Assembly: GCF_017357825.1 (NCBI RefSeq)
Contig: NZ_CP046072.1
Span: 186,001 to 250,000, forward strand
DNA from: Sulfurimonas aquatica
GTDB taxonomy: Bacteria > Campylobacterota > Campylobacteria > Campylobacterales > Sulfurimonadaceae
DNA: 64,000 nt
Direction of reading: 5' to 3'
The position numbers were made by a program, and so were the translations under genes. Below the pieces are notes generated by a model. It saw nothing but the letters and a program-made list of their open reading frames with translations. It was not told the origin of the DNA and made no database searches. Below, in pieces: positions 25,653-34,938 of the stretch (positions are counted from its first letter, which is position 1; each line of letters opens with the position of its first letter).

Positions 25653-26573
25653 TTAACTGGTTGGTAAAGGTAACACACTATCTCGACCTGATGCTTTAGC
25701 ATCGTATAAAAGATTATCTGCTTTTTTAATAAGAGTATTTAAGTCTTCATTGGGTTCATATTCTGCAACACCAAAGCTAGCCGTAATCTGTAGTTTTTTA
25801 CTACTATGGATTTTTTCTTTGATAGCAATACGAAATTTTTCAGCAATCTTGAGTGCACTTTTAAGTGTGGTGTTTGAGAGAAAAATAAAAAACTCTTCAC
25901 CGCCAAAACGAACGAGTGAGTCATTTACTCGTATGGAGTCTTTTAAAAGTGATGAGATAGAAATAAGTACTTCATCTCCCGTATGATGACCATAAGTATC
26001 GTTAACTTTTTTGAAGTGGTCAATATCAAGCATAACTAAGCAAAAGGGCTCTGCATATGCCTTAAACCTTGATGTTAAGAAGTGGAACTTATCCTCAGCA
26101 CCATATCTGTTATAAGCATCAGTAAGAGGGTCGTGCACATTTCTGTCTTCACTTTGGAAAAGTTCCTCTTCAAGGTCTAGGGAGCCCAATACATGTGACT
26201 GTAAAAGTTTTAGGAGGTTTTTGAGTTGATAGGTGTAGTTAGGGTATGCAATAATGGAGATAACGTTAAAATCAATAGTACTTTGAATCAATGTATCATT
26301 ATTGTCTAAATTTGAAATAATAATAATTGGAGTCTCTTGATTTTCTATATCTTCATGCATAATCTCAAGAAATTCAATTATCTCTTCAACATCAAGAGAA
26401 GTGTGTAAAATAAGCATGTTTACTGAGTTGTCCATAAGGTACTCTAGGGCATCTATCTTATTTGTGCTTTGTTCAAATGCTATGTTTAATTCTGAAAATA
26501 GTGAATGTAGTTGAGTATTGTTTTGTGTAGTGGAGTCTATATTGAGAATGTTGTATTTTTGAGTATTGAGCAC
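25653..26573 (-). CDS. Diguanylate cyclase with pseudo-receiver domain
   Basis: 306 residues. The C-terminal GGDEF domain (about 140-300) has RFGGEEFFIFL and an upstream RVND, the RxxD inhibitory site five residues before GGEEF. It should synthesise c-di-GMP with product inhibition. The N-terminal 120 residues fold like a response-regulator receiver, but the phosphoacceptor position reads MLILHTSL, with His instead of Asp, so it is probably not phosphorylated. It may be controlled by binding the degenerate partner encoded just downstream. Confidence 0.83.
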   Translation of the reverse strand: MLNTQKYNILNIDSTTQNNTQLHSLFSELNIAFEQSTNKIDALEYLMDNSVNMLILHTSLDVEEIIEFLEIMHEDIENQETPIIIISNLDNNDTLIQSTIDFNVISIIAYPNYTYQLKNLLKLLQSHVLGSLDLEEELFQSEDRNVHDPLTDAYNRYGAEDKFHFLTSRFKAYAEPFCLVMLDIDHFKKVNDTYGHHTGDEVLISISSLLKDSIRVNDSLVRFGGEEFFIFLSNTTLKSALKIAEKFRIAIKEKIHSSKKLQITASFGVAEYEPNEDLNTLIKKADNLLYDAKASGRDSVLPLPTS

Positions 26574-26640
26574 AATATTTATCCAAGTGATTAAAAGTAA
26601 ATTGATTATATAGTAATAGGTTTAAATTTTTGTTAAATTA

Positions 26641-27786
26641 CTATTTATTAAAGTTAATTGTTACCGTTGTTCCTTTGCCCTCAGTGGAGTCTATTTTAAC
26701 TTGATAATTGTATTCAGCTGCTATACTTTGTACAATATTTAGCCCGATTCCAAACCCTCCAGCATAAGAGTTTGCCCTGACAAACCTTTTAAAAATATCC
26801 TTAAGTTTATCTTTTGCAATACCTATACCTTCATCCTTTATACTGAAGCTATTCTCACTGCAGTAGAGGTAAATAGTACTCTTTGGAGTTGAGTATTTTA
26901 TACTATTGCTCAGAAGGTTGTTGATAAGCATTTTTGCTTTTGTTTTTGTGATATTTATAGGGCACTCTTGGAGATCCTCAACTACTGTAATCTGCTTTTT
27001 ATCAAGTAGCTCTCTTAGATAATTTATATCTTCTTTTACGACATGGCAAAAGTCAATACTCTCCTCTTTTTCACTAGAGTTGTCAAAACTCAAAAAGCTA
27101 AGAGAGGAGTAAATGTCATAAAGTTGTTTCGTACTAATTGAGATATTATTAATTGTTTTTTCATCATAAACTTGTTTGTTTTTAAGTCTTGATGTACTCA
27201 TCATTAATGCCGTGATGGGGGTGTTTAACTCATGTGTTGTGTCTTTAACAAACTCCTCAATCTCTTTCATCTTATCTCTTAGGGGAATGAGAAAAATATA
27301 GGACATAACTACTGAGATTATAATAATAAAGATAGCAGTAATGATAACCGCATAAGCGACCCTGTTTTTTAAGACTTTTATGTTTTCATTACACTGGCTA
27401 CTTTGCACAATTACATAGGCAACATCGAGGTGTCCTACAGCACGTTTTGAGATAAGTGTAAAAGAGCCATCTTTATTATAAAAGTCTTGAGTAGGGTCTA
27501 TTGGGCTCTCTATTTTTCCATCTAAAAGAGTATAGTTCTCATCAAGTAGAGCTACTGAAGCATTAGGAAACTCTTCAAGTTTAAAGGGAGTGTTACTCAT
27601 ATGTGCATGAATAATTTTAGAACTTACTTTATCTGCTATATGATTCATTTTATAAAAGTTGTTATTCATCTCCATAGAGACTTGAGAAGTGAAAAACCAG
27701 TATGCAGCAAGAGTTAAAAAAATAAATGAAGAGGTTAGATAAAGGGCTAAAAATGAGAAAAAGGATTTTTGTGTAATCTTATTCAT
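26641..27786 (-). CDS. Membrane sensor histidine kinase
   Basis: 381 residues. Two transmembrane segments (about residues 9-34 and 145-170) enclose a periplasmic sensor of about 110 residues. The H-box TTHELNTPITAL holds the phosphorylated His near residue 190. ATP-binding boxes follow: NNLLSNSIKYS, DEGIGIAKD and GGFGIGLNIV. It is translationally coupled to the response regulator upstream (8-base overlap). The stimulus is unknown. Confidence 0.88.
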   Translation of the reverse strand: MNKITQKSFFSFLALYLTSSFIFLTLAAYWFFTSQVSMEMNNNFYKMNHIADKVSSKIIHAHMSNTPFKLEEFPNASVALLDENYTLLDGKIESPIDPTQDFYNKDGSFTLISKRAVGHLDVAYVIVQSSQCNENIKVLKNRVAYAVIITAIFIIIISVVMSYIFLIPLRDKMKEIEEFVKDTTHELNTPITALMMSTSRLKNKQVYDEKTINNISISTKQLYDIYSSLSFLSFDNSSEKEESIDFCHVVKEDINYLRELLDKKQITVVEDLQECPINITKTKAKMLINNLLSNSIKYSTPKSTIYLYCSENSFSIKDEGIGIAKDKLKDIFKRFVRANSYAGGFGIGLNIVQSIAAEYNYQVKIDSTEGKGTTVTINFNK

Positions 27787-28432
27787 ATATATAGCCTTGA
27801 CCTCGAACGGTTGTGATACTGTCCTTACCTATAAGTTCTCTTAGGGTTCGTATGTGTGAACGCAGGGTTGCATCTGATGGGAGAGAGTCAAAGTCCCATA
27901 TGTTTTGTGCAAGCTCCTCGGTTGTGATTAACCTTTTTTTATTATTTAAAAAGTAAGAGAGTAGCATGCTGTTTTTTGTGCCTAAGGAGATTTTTACTCC
28001 ATTGCTGAGTATCTCTTTTGTAAGGGGTATAAATGTGATAGATGGACTAAGTTGAACTTCATCCCTCGTGCCAATGTTGAAAAGTCTTTTAGTATTTTCT
28101 ATTCTGGCATTTAGCTCTTCAAGCTCAAAGGGTTTTTTTATATAATCATGAGCACCAAGAGTAAAAGCTTTCTTTAAATAGTTAGTGTCAGTATAAGCAG
28201 TAATAAATATAGTCGGAGTATGATTGCAAAACTCACGTAACTCAGCTAAGAGTTCAAGTCCATTTTTCCCAGTTACATTGATGTCAAAGATAAAAAGATC
28301 ATACTTCTTTGACTCTAAACATTTATATACTTCATCCGAATTAAACGCATAATCAACACTCCATGACTCTCGTAAATAGTCAAGTAAAATATCAGATAAA
28401 ACAGCATCATCTTCCATGAGAAGTATATTCAT
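27779..28432 (-). CDS. OmpR-family response regulator
   Basis: 217 residues. The receiver domain (1-120) has acidic EDD at 7-9, the phosphoacceptor in LFIFDINV near residue 52, and KKPF. The winged-helix DNA-binding domain (about 130-217) has DATLRSHIRTLRELIG and ends TTVRGQGYIYE. It is the partner of the histidine kinase encoded immediately downstream. It is divergent from the EAL/HDOD gene, so the 97-base gap carries promoters for both directions. Confidence 0.9.
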   Translation of the reverse strand: MNILLMEDDAVLSDILLDYLRESWSVDYAFNSDEVYKCLESKKYDLFIFDINVTGKNGLELLAELREFCNHTPTIFITAYTDTNYLKKAFTLGAHDYIKKPFELEELNARIENTKRLFNIGTRDEVQLSPSITFIPLTKEILSNGVKISLGTKNSMLLSYFLNNKKRLITTEELAQNIWDFDSLPSDATLRSHIRTLRELIGKDSITTVRGQGYIYE

Positions 28433-28529
28433 AACAAAGCCTTTGGTAAAATCTTATCATATTTTGTACAACTCACTATTAAGTCATTATAATTTGATAC
28501 AATAGTAAATAATAAAGTTGGACGGAAAG

Positions 28530-29759
28530 ATGAAACATATATCAATAGGTAGACAACCAATTCTAGATTCAGATTCAAACCTTTGCTCATATGAGATACT
28601 TTACCAGGGTTCTGATGCGGCAATGAGCAGGTTTAGTACAGCCTCTGTAATAAATAGTGTGCTTAACAAGTTTGGTACACATGCTCTTCTTGGCGACAGA
28701 CGCGCTTTCGTTAAAATAGATGAAAAATTTTTAATGCACGATATCATATTTTCAATTCCTGGTGAGTTTTTTGTATTTTCTATTTTAGACAGTGTAGATA
28801 TGAATGAAAGAGTAGTAGAGCGAATTGAGCAACTCTATGAAAAAGGTTATATACTATCTATTGATAATTTTACATTAACTGATAATGCAAGAGAAAAATA
28901 CGAGTGCGTAATGAGTAAATTATCATTTGTAAAACTAAATATTATGAACTCTACTGCATCCAATATCACAGAGATGGTTCAAGGACTAAAATCTTGCGGA
29001 GTCACAATCGTCGCAGATAACATTGACACTTTGGAGCTTTATGACAAAGCAAGTGAACTAGGCTGTGACTGGTTTCAAGGTTACTTTTTTGCTGAGCCAA
29101 AAATCATTGAAAATGCTAAGTACGAACCATCACAGATGGCAGTTTTAAAACTTTACAATTTACTTATGCAAGATACAAATATAGACGAAATAACAAAAGA
29201 GTTTGAAAATAATCATGAAATTACAGTGCAACTCTTACAGTTTATAAACTCTGGGGCATTCCACTTTAGACATAAGATATCTTCTGTACATCATATTTTA
29301 ACGCTTGTTGGAAGAATACCACTTGCTCAGTGGCTTATGCTTATGATTTACTCCAAGTCTGTTTCAAACTCTGGACAGAGCCCTATTATGTTAATGGTTA
29401 AAAACAGAACGGAACTGATGCAAAATATTTTAAAAGTAGTTGATCCTAAGGCAGGTAGTAATCTTTTGGGTGAAGCGTACTTTGTTGGAGTAATTTCACT
29501 TATAGACACTGTTTTTAGCGTTAAACTTGAAGATATACTAGAACAACTCGATATATCCGATGAGGTTGAAGACGCAGTGCTTAATGATGCGGGGATACTT
29601 GGAGAAATTTTTGCACTTGTAAGAGATATAGAGTCTTTTAATGTAGCTTCAAGATCTAGATTTGAGAAGGCTCATGGTTTAGAGATGGGCACAATAGAAA
29701 ATGTTATCTTTCAATCAATAGAAGATGTAAATAAATTTGAAACTCCATTCGTAGCATGA
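28530..29759 (+). CDS. EAL/HDOD signal-transduction protein (YuxH-like)
   Basis: 409 residues from ATG 28530; an in-frame TTG at 28518 is also possible but GGA-rich sequence before 28530 fits a ribosome site. The N-terminal half is a degenerate EAL fold (IGRQPILDSDSNLCSYEILYQG-like start, truncated here to its key parts IGRQPI and YEILYQ). The C-terminal half is an HDOD domain (FINSGAFHFRHKISSVHHIL, LVGRIPLAQWL). Such proteins lack phosphodiesterase activity and act in signalling, in some species controlling motility. It overlaps the methyltransferase gene by 4 bases. Confidence 0.84.
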   Translation: MKHISIGRQPILDSDSNLCSYEILYQGSDAAMSRFSTASVINSVLNKFGTHALLGDRRAFVKIDEKFLMHDIIFSIPGEFFVFSILDSVDMNERVVERIEQLYEKGYILSIDNFTLTDNAREKYECVMSKLSFVKLNIMNSTASNITEMVQGLKSCGVTIVADNIDTLELYDKASELGCDWFQGYFFAEPKIIENAKYEPSQMAVLKLYNLLMQDTNIDEITKEFENNHEITVQLLQFINSGAFHFRHKISSVHHILTLVGRIPLAQWLMLMIYSKSVSNSGQSPIMLMVKNRTELMQNILKVVDPKAGSNLLGEAYFVGVISLIDTVFSVKLEDILEQLDISDEVEDAVLNDAGILGEIFALVRDIESFNVASRSRFEKAHGLEMGTIENVIFQSIEDVNKFETPFVA

Positions 29760-30532
29760 TTATAAATGTAAGTGATATTGATATTGCTGAGTTAGAGATA
29801 TATAAAAACTTGCGAGATGCTGCATTTAGAAGTGATAATAGTTTTATCGCAGATAGCCCCAAAGTGGTGAATATACTTTTAGAACAAGATATAGAAGTAA
29901 AAAGCATTTTAGCTACGCCTGAGTACTATGATGAGTTTAAAAGTTTTCTTACGACTAAAAATATCCCTAAAATTTATCTGACTTCAAACGCAGAGATGCA
30001 AAAGATAGTTGGGCATAGAGTGCATCACAACTGTATGATGCATGGCGTTCGCCCCTTAGATAAGCCCCTAGATGAGTTGGGAGATAAAATCATAATGCTT
30101 GATAACATAACTTCAAGTGAAAACGTAGGCTCCATCGCTAGAAGTGCTGCTGCTCTTGGAGTAGACTCTTATCTTTTACCAAAAGAGTCTCCACATCCAT
30201 TTAGCAGGCGCTCACTTCGTGTTTCTATGGGACATAGCTCTCTGCTTAAAACTCATATATACGATGACGTTAAAGAGGCTATAAAGAACTTACAAAAGAG
30301 TGGGTATAGAGTATATGCGGCTGAGGTAAAAGAGAATGCAACGCCACTCTCAAAACTACAGGTTGCACAAAAATGGGTTTTACTTATGGGACATGAAGGA
30401 CACGGAATCGCAGATGAGATATTAGCCCTTTGTGATGAGGTTGTAACTATTGAGATGCAAGAGGGCATAAAAAGTTTTAACGTAGGCGTTGCCGCTTCAA
30501 TTATGATGTATCAATTTCTACATCAGAGATAA
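29756..30532 (+). CDS. TrmH/SpoU-family RNA 2'-O-methyltransferase
   Basis: 258 residues. The SPOUT catalytic domain (about 105-255) shows the three knot motifs: NITSSENVGSIARSA, LLMGHEGHGI and EGIKSFNVGVAASIMMY. The N-terminal 95 residues form the substrate-binding domain. It methylates a ribose in tRNA or rRNA; the exact target is not predictable. It is followed 31 bases later by a DEAD-box helicase, so both may serve ribosomal RNA. Confidence 0.88.
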   Translation: MIINVSDIDIAELEIYKNLRDAAFRSDNSFIADSPKVVNILLEQDIEVKSILATPEYYDEFKSFLTTKNIPKIYLTSNAEMQKIVGHRVHHNCMMHGVRPLDKPLDELGDKIIMLDNITSSENVGSIARSAAALGVDSYLLPKESPHPFSRRSLRVSMGHSSLLKTHIYDDVKEAIKNLQKSGYRVYAAEVKENATPLSKLQVAQKWVLLMGHEGHGIADEILALCDEVVTIEMQEGIKSFNVGVAASIMMYQFLHQR

Positions 30533-30563
30533 AGCGTTATACTTCTAAAAAAGATTTTAAAAG

Positions 30564-31922
30564 ATGAACTTCTCACAACTTCCCCTAACGCCAGAAATGG
30601 TAAAAACTCTCGATTCACTTGGTTATAAAGAAACTACACCTATTCAAGAAGAAGCACTTCCTTTCATACTAGAAGGCAAAGACGTTATCGCTGAAGCTAA
30701 AACAGGTAGTGGAAAAACCGCTGCATTTGGCATAGGGCTTTTGAGTAAGCTAAATGTCAAAAAATTTCGTGTTCAGTGTTTAGTACTCTGTCCTACACGC
30801 GAGTTAGCCGATCAAGTAGCGAAAGAGCTTAGACGCATCGCAAGATTTAAGCATAACATTAAAATACTGATGCTTACAGGTGGTGAATCTTTTGGAAGAC
30901 AACTAGGCTCGCTTGAGCACCAAGCACATATTATAGTTGGAACTCCAGGACGTGTTTTAAAGCATCTCAATAAAGAGAGTTTAGACCTTTCAAACTTAGA
31001 GACTTTAGTTCTTGATGAAGCGGATAGAATGCTTGACATGGGTTTCATTGAAGAGATACAAAGCCTTTTGGCCTTTGCTCCTAAAGAGAGACAAACGCTA
31101 CTCTTTTCCGCTACTTATGATGATGAGATTAAAAAGATAAGTAAAGAGATACAAAAAGACGCCGTGAGTATAAAAACAACACACCAAGAAGTAGCCAATA
31201 AGATAACGCAAGAGTTTTATCACACAAGTAAGAAGATGGACACTCTTGTAAAAGTTCTTAGTCACTACAAACCTGAGAATGTTATTGTCTTTACAAATAC
31301 AAAAATAGAAGCAAAAGAGTTGGCAGAGAACTTGCAAAATATAAATATAGATGCACTTGCTATTCATGGAGATTTAGAGCAGTATGAACGCAATGACGTC
31401 CTTGTTCAGTTTGCAAATAAATCTTGCTCTATTTTAGTAGCAACGGACGTAGCCGCACGAGGTATTGATATAAAAGAGTTGAGCATGGTGGTTAACTATG
31501 ATTTACCTCATGGAAAAGAGACTTATACACATAGAATAGGGCGAACAGGTCGCGCTGGAAATGAGGGTTTAGCTATAACGCTTTATGGCTCTTATGAAGT
31601 AGAAAAAGTTGAAGATTATAAAGATGATAGTCGTGACTTTTTAGAAGATAGTGACCTTCAAGAGAGTACAAACTTTGAAATGAGACCAGAGTTTGTAACT
31701 CTAGTTATAGAGGGTGGAAAAAAAGATAAAGTGAGAGCTGGAGACCTGCTTGGAGCACTTACTGGTGATGCTGGACTTGCCGGAAGTTCAATAGGAAAAA
31801 TCGATATTTACGATAGACAATCATATGTCGCGATAGAGAGTAAATTTATAGATGATGCCCACAAAAGACTCAACTCTGGAAAGATTAAAGGTAAAAAATT
31901 TAGTGTTTGGATTTTAAAATAA
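30564..31922 (+). CDS. dbpA: DEAD-box ATP-dependent RNA helicase, DbpA-like
   Basis: 452 residues. The helicase core has TPIQEEALPF (Q motif), AKTGSGKTAAF (motif I), PTRELADQV, VLDEADRML (DEAD box), LLFSATYD (SAT), and VATDVAARGIDI plus HRIGRTGRAG (motifs V and VI). The last 75 residues match the DbpA RNA-binding domain (GDLLGALTGDAGL, IGKIDIYDRQSYVAI), which targets hairpin 92 of 23S rRNA in E. coli DbpA. It probably acts in large-subunit assembly. Confidence 0.88.
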   Translation: MNFSQLPLTPEMVKTLDSLGYKETTPIQEEALPFILEGKDVIAEAKTGSGKTAAFGIGLLSKLNVKKFRVQCLVLCPTRELADQVAKELRRIARFKHNIKILMLTGGESFGRQLGSLEHQAHIIVGTPGRVLKHLNKESLDLSNLETLVLDEADRMLDMGFIEEIQSLLAFAPKERQTLLFSATYDDEIKKISKEIQKDAVSIKTTHQEVANKITQEFYHTSKKMDTLVKVLSHYKPENVIVFTNTKIEAKELAENLQNINIDALAIHGDLEQYERNDVLVQFANKSCSILVATDVAARGIDIKELSMVVNYDLPHGKETYTHRIGRTGRAGNEGLAITLYGSYEVEKVEDYKDDSRDFLEDSDLQESTNFEMRPEFVTLVIEGGKKDKVRAGDLLGALTGDAGLAGSSIGKIDIYDRQSYVAIESKFIDDAHKRLNSGKIKGKKFSVWILK

Positions 31923-31966
31923 TTAAGAGTATAATAATTTAATGAACTTTTACAAAGGGCAAGAGC

Positions 31967-33325
31967 ATGAATGAAACTTCTTTGGAAACACTCGATAAGT
32001 CTGAACTTATAGCTATGCTAAAAGAGAGTCAAGAGCAGAAAAAAGATCTTGAGTATCTACTTGAAAATATTAATGGAATCAGTTGGGAATTTGATTTAGT
32101 AAAAGATAAATTTACATATGTCTCCGCTAATGCAAAAAGTATACTAGGTTATGAGAGAGAAGAGTGGGGTAGTTTTGAATCATGGGCAAATATGATCTAT
32201 GAAGAGGATAGAAAAGATGCTGTTGAGTATTGCTCTATAGAGACTAAAAAGGGTAAAAACCATTTTATGGAGTATAGAATGGTTAAAAAAAGCGGTGAGC
32301 CTATATGGATCTTAGACATAATAACCGTAAGTAAAGATGAAAACGACAATCCAATAAAACTACATGGATTTAATATTGACATTGATGAGAAAAAAAAGAC
32401 TAGCTTAGCACTTGAAAAAAATCATAAATACTTAGAGTCTATTATTAACAACATTGATGAGCCAATCATGGTTATTCGTGATGATTACACTATAGACCTT
32501 ATGAACGATGCTTTGAAAAAGAATCTCCATAAAATAGAGATAGCTGATCCAGAACATCCAAAGTGTTATGAGGTGTCACATCATAGATCTACTCCTTGTG
32601 ATACAACTGAGCACCCTTGTCCTTTAAAAAATGTTCTCCAAAGTAAAAAAGCTGAAACTGTCATCCATACACATACTGATTTTGATAAGAATGATTATTT
32701 TGTTGAATTAAGAGCTACTCCTTTATTTGATGAGCATAAAAATTGTGTTGGTATTATAGAGTCCGCTCATAATATTACAGAACACCTAAATCTTGTTAAA
32801 GAGTTAGAAGACAAAAGTGAAATGTTAGATTATAAAGCACACCATGATTGTCTCACAGCTTTACCAAATAGAGTACTGTTTGATGATAGACTAGAACAAG
32901 CAGTAGCAACTTGCAATAGAGAAAACACTAAATTGGCTCTTATGTTTTTAGATTTAGATAACTTTAAAACTATTAATGACACTTTAGGGCATGACGTAGG
33001 TGATATAGTCCTTAAAGAAGTAGCGACTAGAGTTAGTTCGCTCCTTAGAGCAACAGATACACTTTCGCGTTTAGGTGGAGATGAATTTACGGCAATCATA
33101 AAAAATGTAAATACAAAAGAGGATGTTTCTAAGCTTGCAAAAAAGATTATTAAAGCTTTTAAAGCACCTTTAATTATAAATGAAAATGAAGTTGAACTCT
33201 CCGGAAGTATAGGGATAAGTCTCTATCCAGAATCTTCATATAGTGATCTTCTAAGGCATGCAGATATAGCGATGTATAGAGCGAAAAAGAAAGGAAAAGA
33301 TAATTTCCAACACTATTATGAATAA
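31967..33325 (+). CDS. PAS-PAS diguanylate cyclase with Cys/His-rich sensor segment
   Basis: 452 residues. A PAS-3 type domain (about 30-145) is followed by a second PAS (about 155-285) and a GGDEF domain (about 295-450) with SRLGGDEFTAII and the inhibitory RATD five residues before it, so it should be active. The second PAS contains C200, H205, H206, C211, H216 and C218 in a short stretch. This may bind metal or an iron-sulfur cluster and sense redox or oxygen. No transmembrane segment is seen. It overlaps the next gene by 8 bases. Confidence 0.85.
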   Translation: MNETSLETLDKSELIAMLKESQEQKKDLEYLLENINGISWEFDLVKDKFTYVSANAKSILGYEREEWGSFESWANMIYEEDRKDAVEYCSIETKKGKNHFMEYRMVKKSGEPIWILDIITVSKDENDNPIKLHGFNIDIDEKKKTSLALEKNHKYLESIINNIDEPIMVIRDDYTIDLMNDALKKNLHKIEIADPEHPKCYEVSHHRSTPCDTTEHPCPLKNVLQSKKAETVIHTHTDFDKNDYFVELRATPLFDEHKNCVGIIESAHNITEHLNLVKELEDKSEMLDYKAHHDCLTALPNRVLFDDRLEQAVATCNRENTKLALMFLDLDNFKTINDTLGHDVGDIVLKEVATRVSSLLRATDTLSRLGGDEFTAIIKNVNTKEDVSKLAKKIIKAFKAPLIINENEVELSGSIGISLYPESSYSDLLRHADIAMYRAKKKGKDNFQHYYE

Positions 33326-33863
33326 ACTTTTATTATTAATACTACTATTACTTACAACTCTTTACTCGGGAGAGAAAAATATGGATATTTATGATTTTAA
33401 TGTACAGAGTATAGATGCTAAAAGCATCTCGTTAGAGAAATATAAGGGGAAAGTTCTTCTTATAGTAAACGTAGCAAGTGAATGTGGTTTTACTCCGCAG
33501 TATGAAGGTTTAGAAGAACTTTATCAAGAGTATAAAGAGCAAGGTTTTATGGTTTTAGGTTTTCCCTCAAATCAGTTTGGCTCTCAAGAGCCAAAAAGTA
33601 ATGAAGAGATTAAATTTTTCTGCCAAGGGACCTATGATGTTCACTTTGATATGTTTGCAAAAATAGATGTAAATGGGGATAACGCAGACCCACTTTACAA
33701 GTATCTCAAAGAGGAACAAGGTGGATTTTTAGGGCTAGATAGTATCAAGTGGAATTTTACAAAGTTTCTCGTAGATAGAGAAGGAAATATAATTGATAGA
33801 TTCGCATCAATGACTAAACCAAAAGATTTAAAACCAAGCATAGAAAAACTGTTAGCTAAATGA
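33318..33863 (+). CDS. Glutathione peroxidase family protein, exported
   Basis: 181 residues. A hydrophobic signal peptide (about residues 1-17, LLLLILLLLTTLYSG) precedes a thioredoxin-fold peroxidase. The catalytic tetrad is visible: Cys in VASECGFTPQY, Gln in FPSNQFGSQEP, and Trp/Asn in KWNFTKFL. A normal Cys codon is used, not selenocysteine. It probably reduces peroxides in the periplasm with thioredoxin-like donors. Confidence 0.87.
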   Translation: MNKLLLLILLLLTTLYSGEKNMDIYDFNVQSIDAKSISLEKYKGKVLLIVNVASECGFTPQYEGLEELYQEYKEQGFMVLGFPSNQFGSQEPKSNEEIKFFCQGTYDVHFDMFAKIDVNGDNADPLYKYLKEEQGGFLGLDSIKWNFTKFLVDREGNIIDRFASMTKPKDLKPSIEKLLAK

Positions 33864-34369
33864 AGTTAAAGTATCTAAATCACTACCCACAAGGGATTCA
33901 AAATCAAGTTTTAACTTTAATTGAAAAAGATAAACTCTCTTCGCATCTTTTAAATAAATATCCCAAACCTCACAATATAACTAATGATAAAAACCTTTTT
34001 AATTTTGCCATGGATATTAAAAATGAGTATATGAAAAAGTCTGCACCACTAAGTAAAACTATTTACGATGGAAAGATAAACGTTATTCATAATGCATTGG
34101 GAACGCACCACTTTATATCTCGCGTTCAAGGTGGAAAGCTTAAAGCAAAAAATGAGATAAAAATTGCTTCTATGTTTAAGAGCGTGCCTGAAGATTTTCT
34201 AGAGATGATAGTGGTACATGAGTTAGCTCACTTTAAAGAAAAGGAACACAATAAAGCCTTTTATAAACTTTGTGAATATATGCAACCCTCTTATCATCAA
34301 GTAGAGTTTGATCTGCGTTTATATCTCACTCATGTAGATATGAGTGGTAAGTTAGAGGAGTGGAGTTAA
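33860..34369 (+). CDS. YgjP-like zinc metallopeptidase-domain protein
   Basis: 169 residues of the YgjP/DUF45 (M48-like) family. The zinc motif VVHELAHFKEKEHN gives HExxH plus a third His. YMQPSYHQVEFDLRLYL closes the family signature. Function of the family is poorly defined; proteolysis is not shown. It overlaps the peroxidase by 4 bases and the convergent acetyltransferase gene by 4. Confidence 0.82.
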   Translation: MKLKYLNHYPQGIQNQVLTLIEKDKLSSHLLNKYPKPHNITNDKNLFNFAMDIKNEYMKKSAPLSKTIYDGKINVIHNALGTHHFISRVQGGKLKAKNEIKIASMFKSVPEDFLEMIVVHELAHFKEKEHNKAFYKLCEYMQPSYHQVEFDLRLYLTHVDMSGKLEEWS

Positions 34370-34938
34370 TCCATCCATCTTCTTGGGTCATATCCATCGC
34401 TAGGACGAACTAACTCTTTTTTGTCTAGCTTCTTGAGCATTATTAAAATTTCGCGTTTATGTATTTTACTCTTTTTATGAGATCCCTCTACAATCTCAAA
34501 TCCGAACTTTTCATAAAATAAAATGGCAGTAGAATCACTAAGAAGAGCAATACTTATCTGCTCATAACAAGTAGAAGCTTCGAGTAAAAACTGCTCCATC
34601 ATTGTGGTGCCTACTTTCTTCTCTCTAAACTCTGGAAATATGCTCATACTCAGTACTGGTGTATTTTCATCTATAAAACCACTAGCACCATGCTCTTTAC
34701 AGAGTTGTCGACACCATAGTGCACCCGCTATTTTATTGTCTACAAGAGCATAGAGACCTAAGTCTTTTGGAGTTACTCCATACAACTCACTATATATATT
34801 GAGTTCTGGGTAGAAATCTAGAACATTTTCTTTATCGTCAAGTCCATAAGCATACTTTATCATATCTGTGATGATTTTTTGCTCGCTTGAACGCAAGAAA
34901 TAGAGGATGGGAGTAGAGTTCATTTTAGCTTCCTTCAT
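34366..34938 (-). CDS. GNAT-family N-acetyltransferase
   Basis: 190 residues. The acetyl-CoA binding segment is FREKKVGTTMMEQFL (the R/QxxGxG/A-like loop), followed by ALLSDSTAILFYEKFGFEIVEG, typical for the C-terminal half of GNAT enzymes. The acceptor is unknown. It overlaps tex by 14 bases and is probably co-transcribed with it. Confidence 0.82.
   Translation of the reverse strand: MKEAKMNSTPILYFLRSSEQKIITDMIKYAYGLDDKENVLDFYPELNIYSELYGVTPKDLGLYALVDNKIAGALWCRQLCKEHGASGFIDENTPVLSMSIFPEFREKKVGTTMMEQFLLEASTCYEQISIALLSDSTAILFYEKFGFEIVEGSHKKSKIHKREILIMLKKLDKKELVRPSDGYDPRRWMD

Noticed and set aside
33318-33863. Selenoprotein glutathione peroxidase
   Set aside because: The catalytic codon is an ordinary Cys codon; there is no in-frame TGA at that place.
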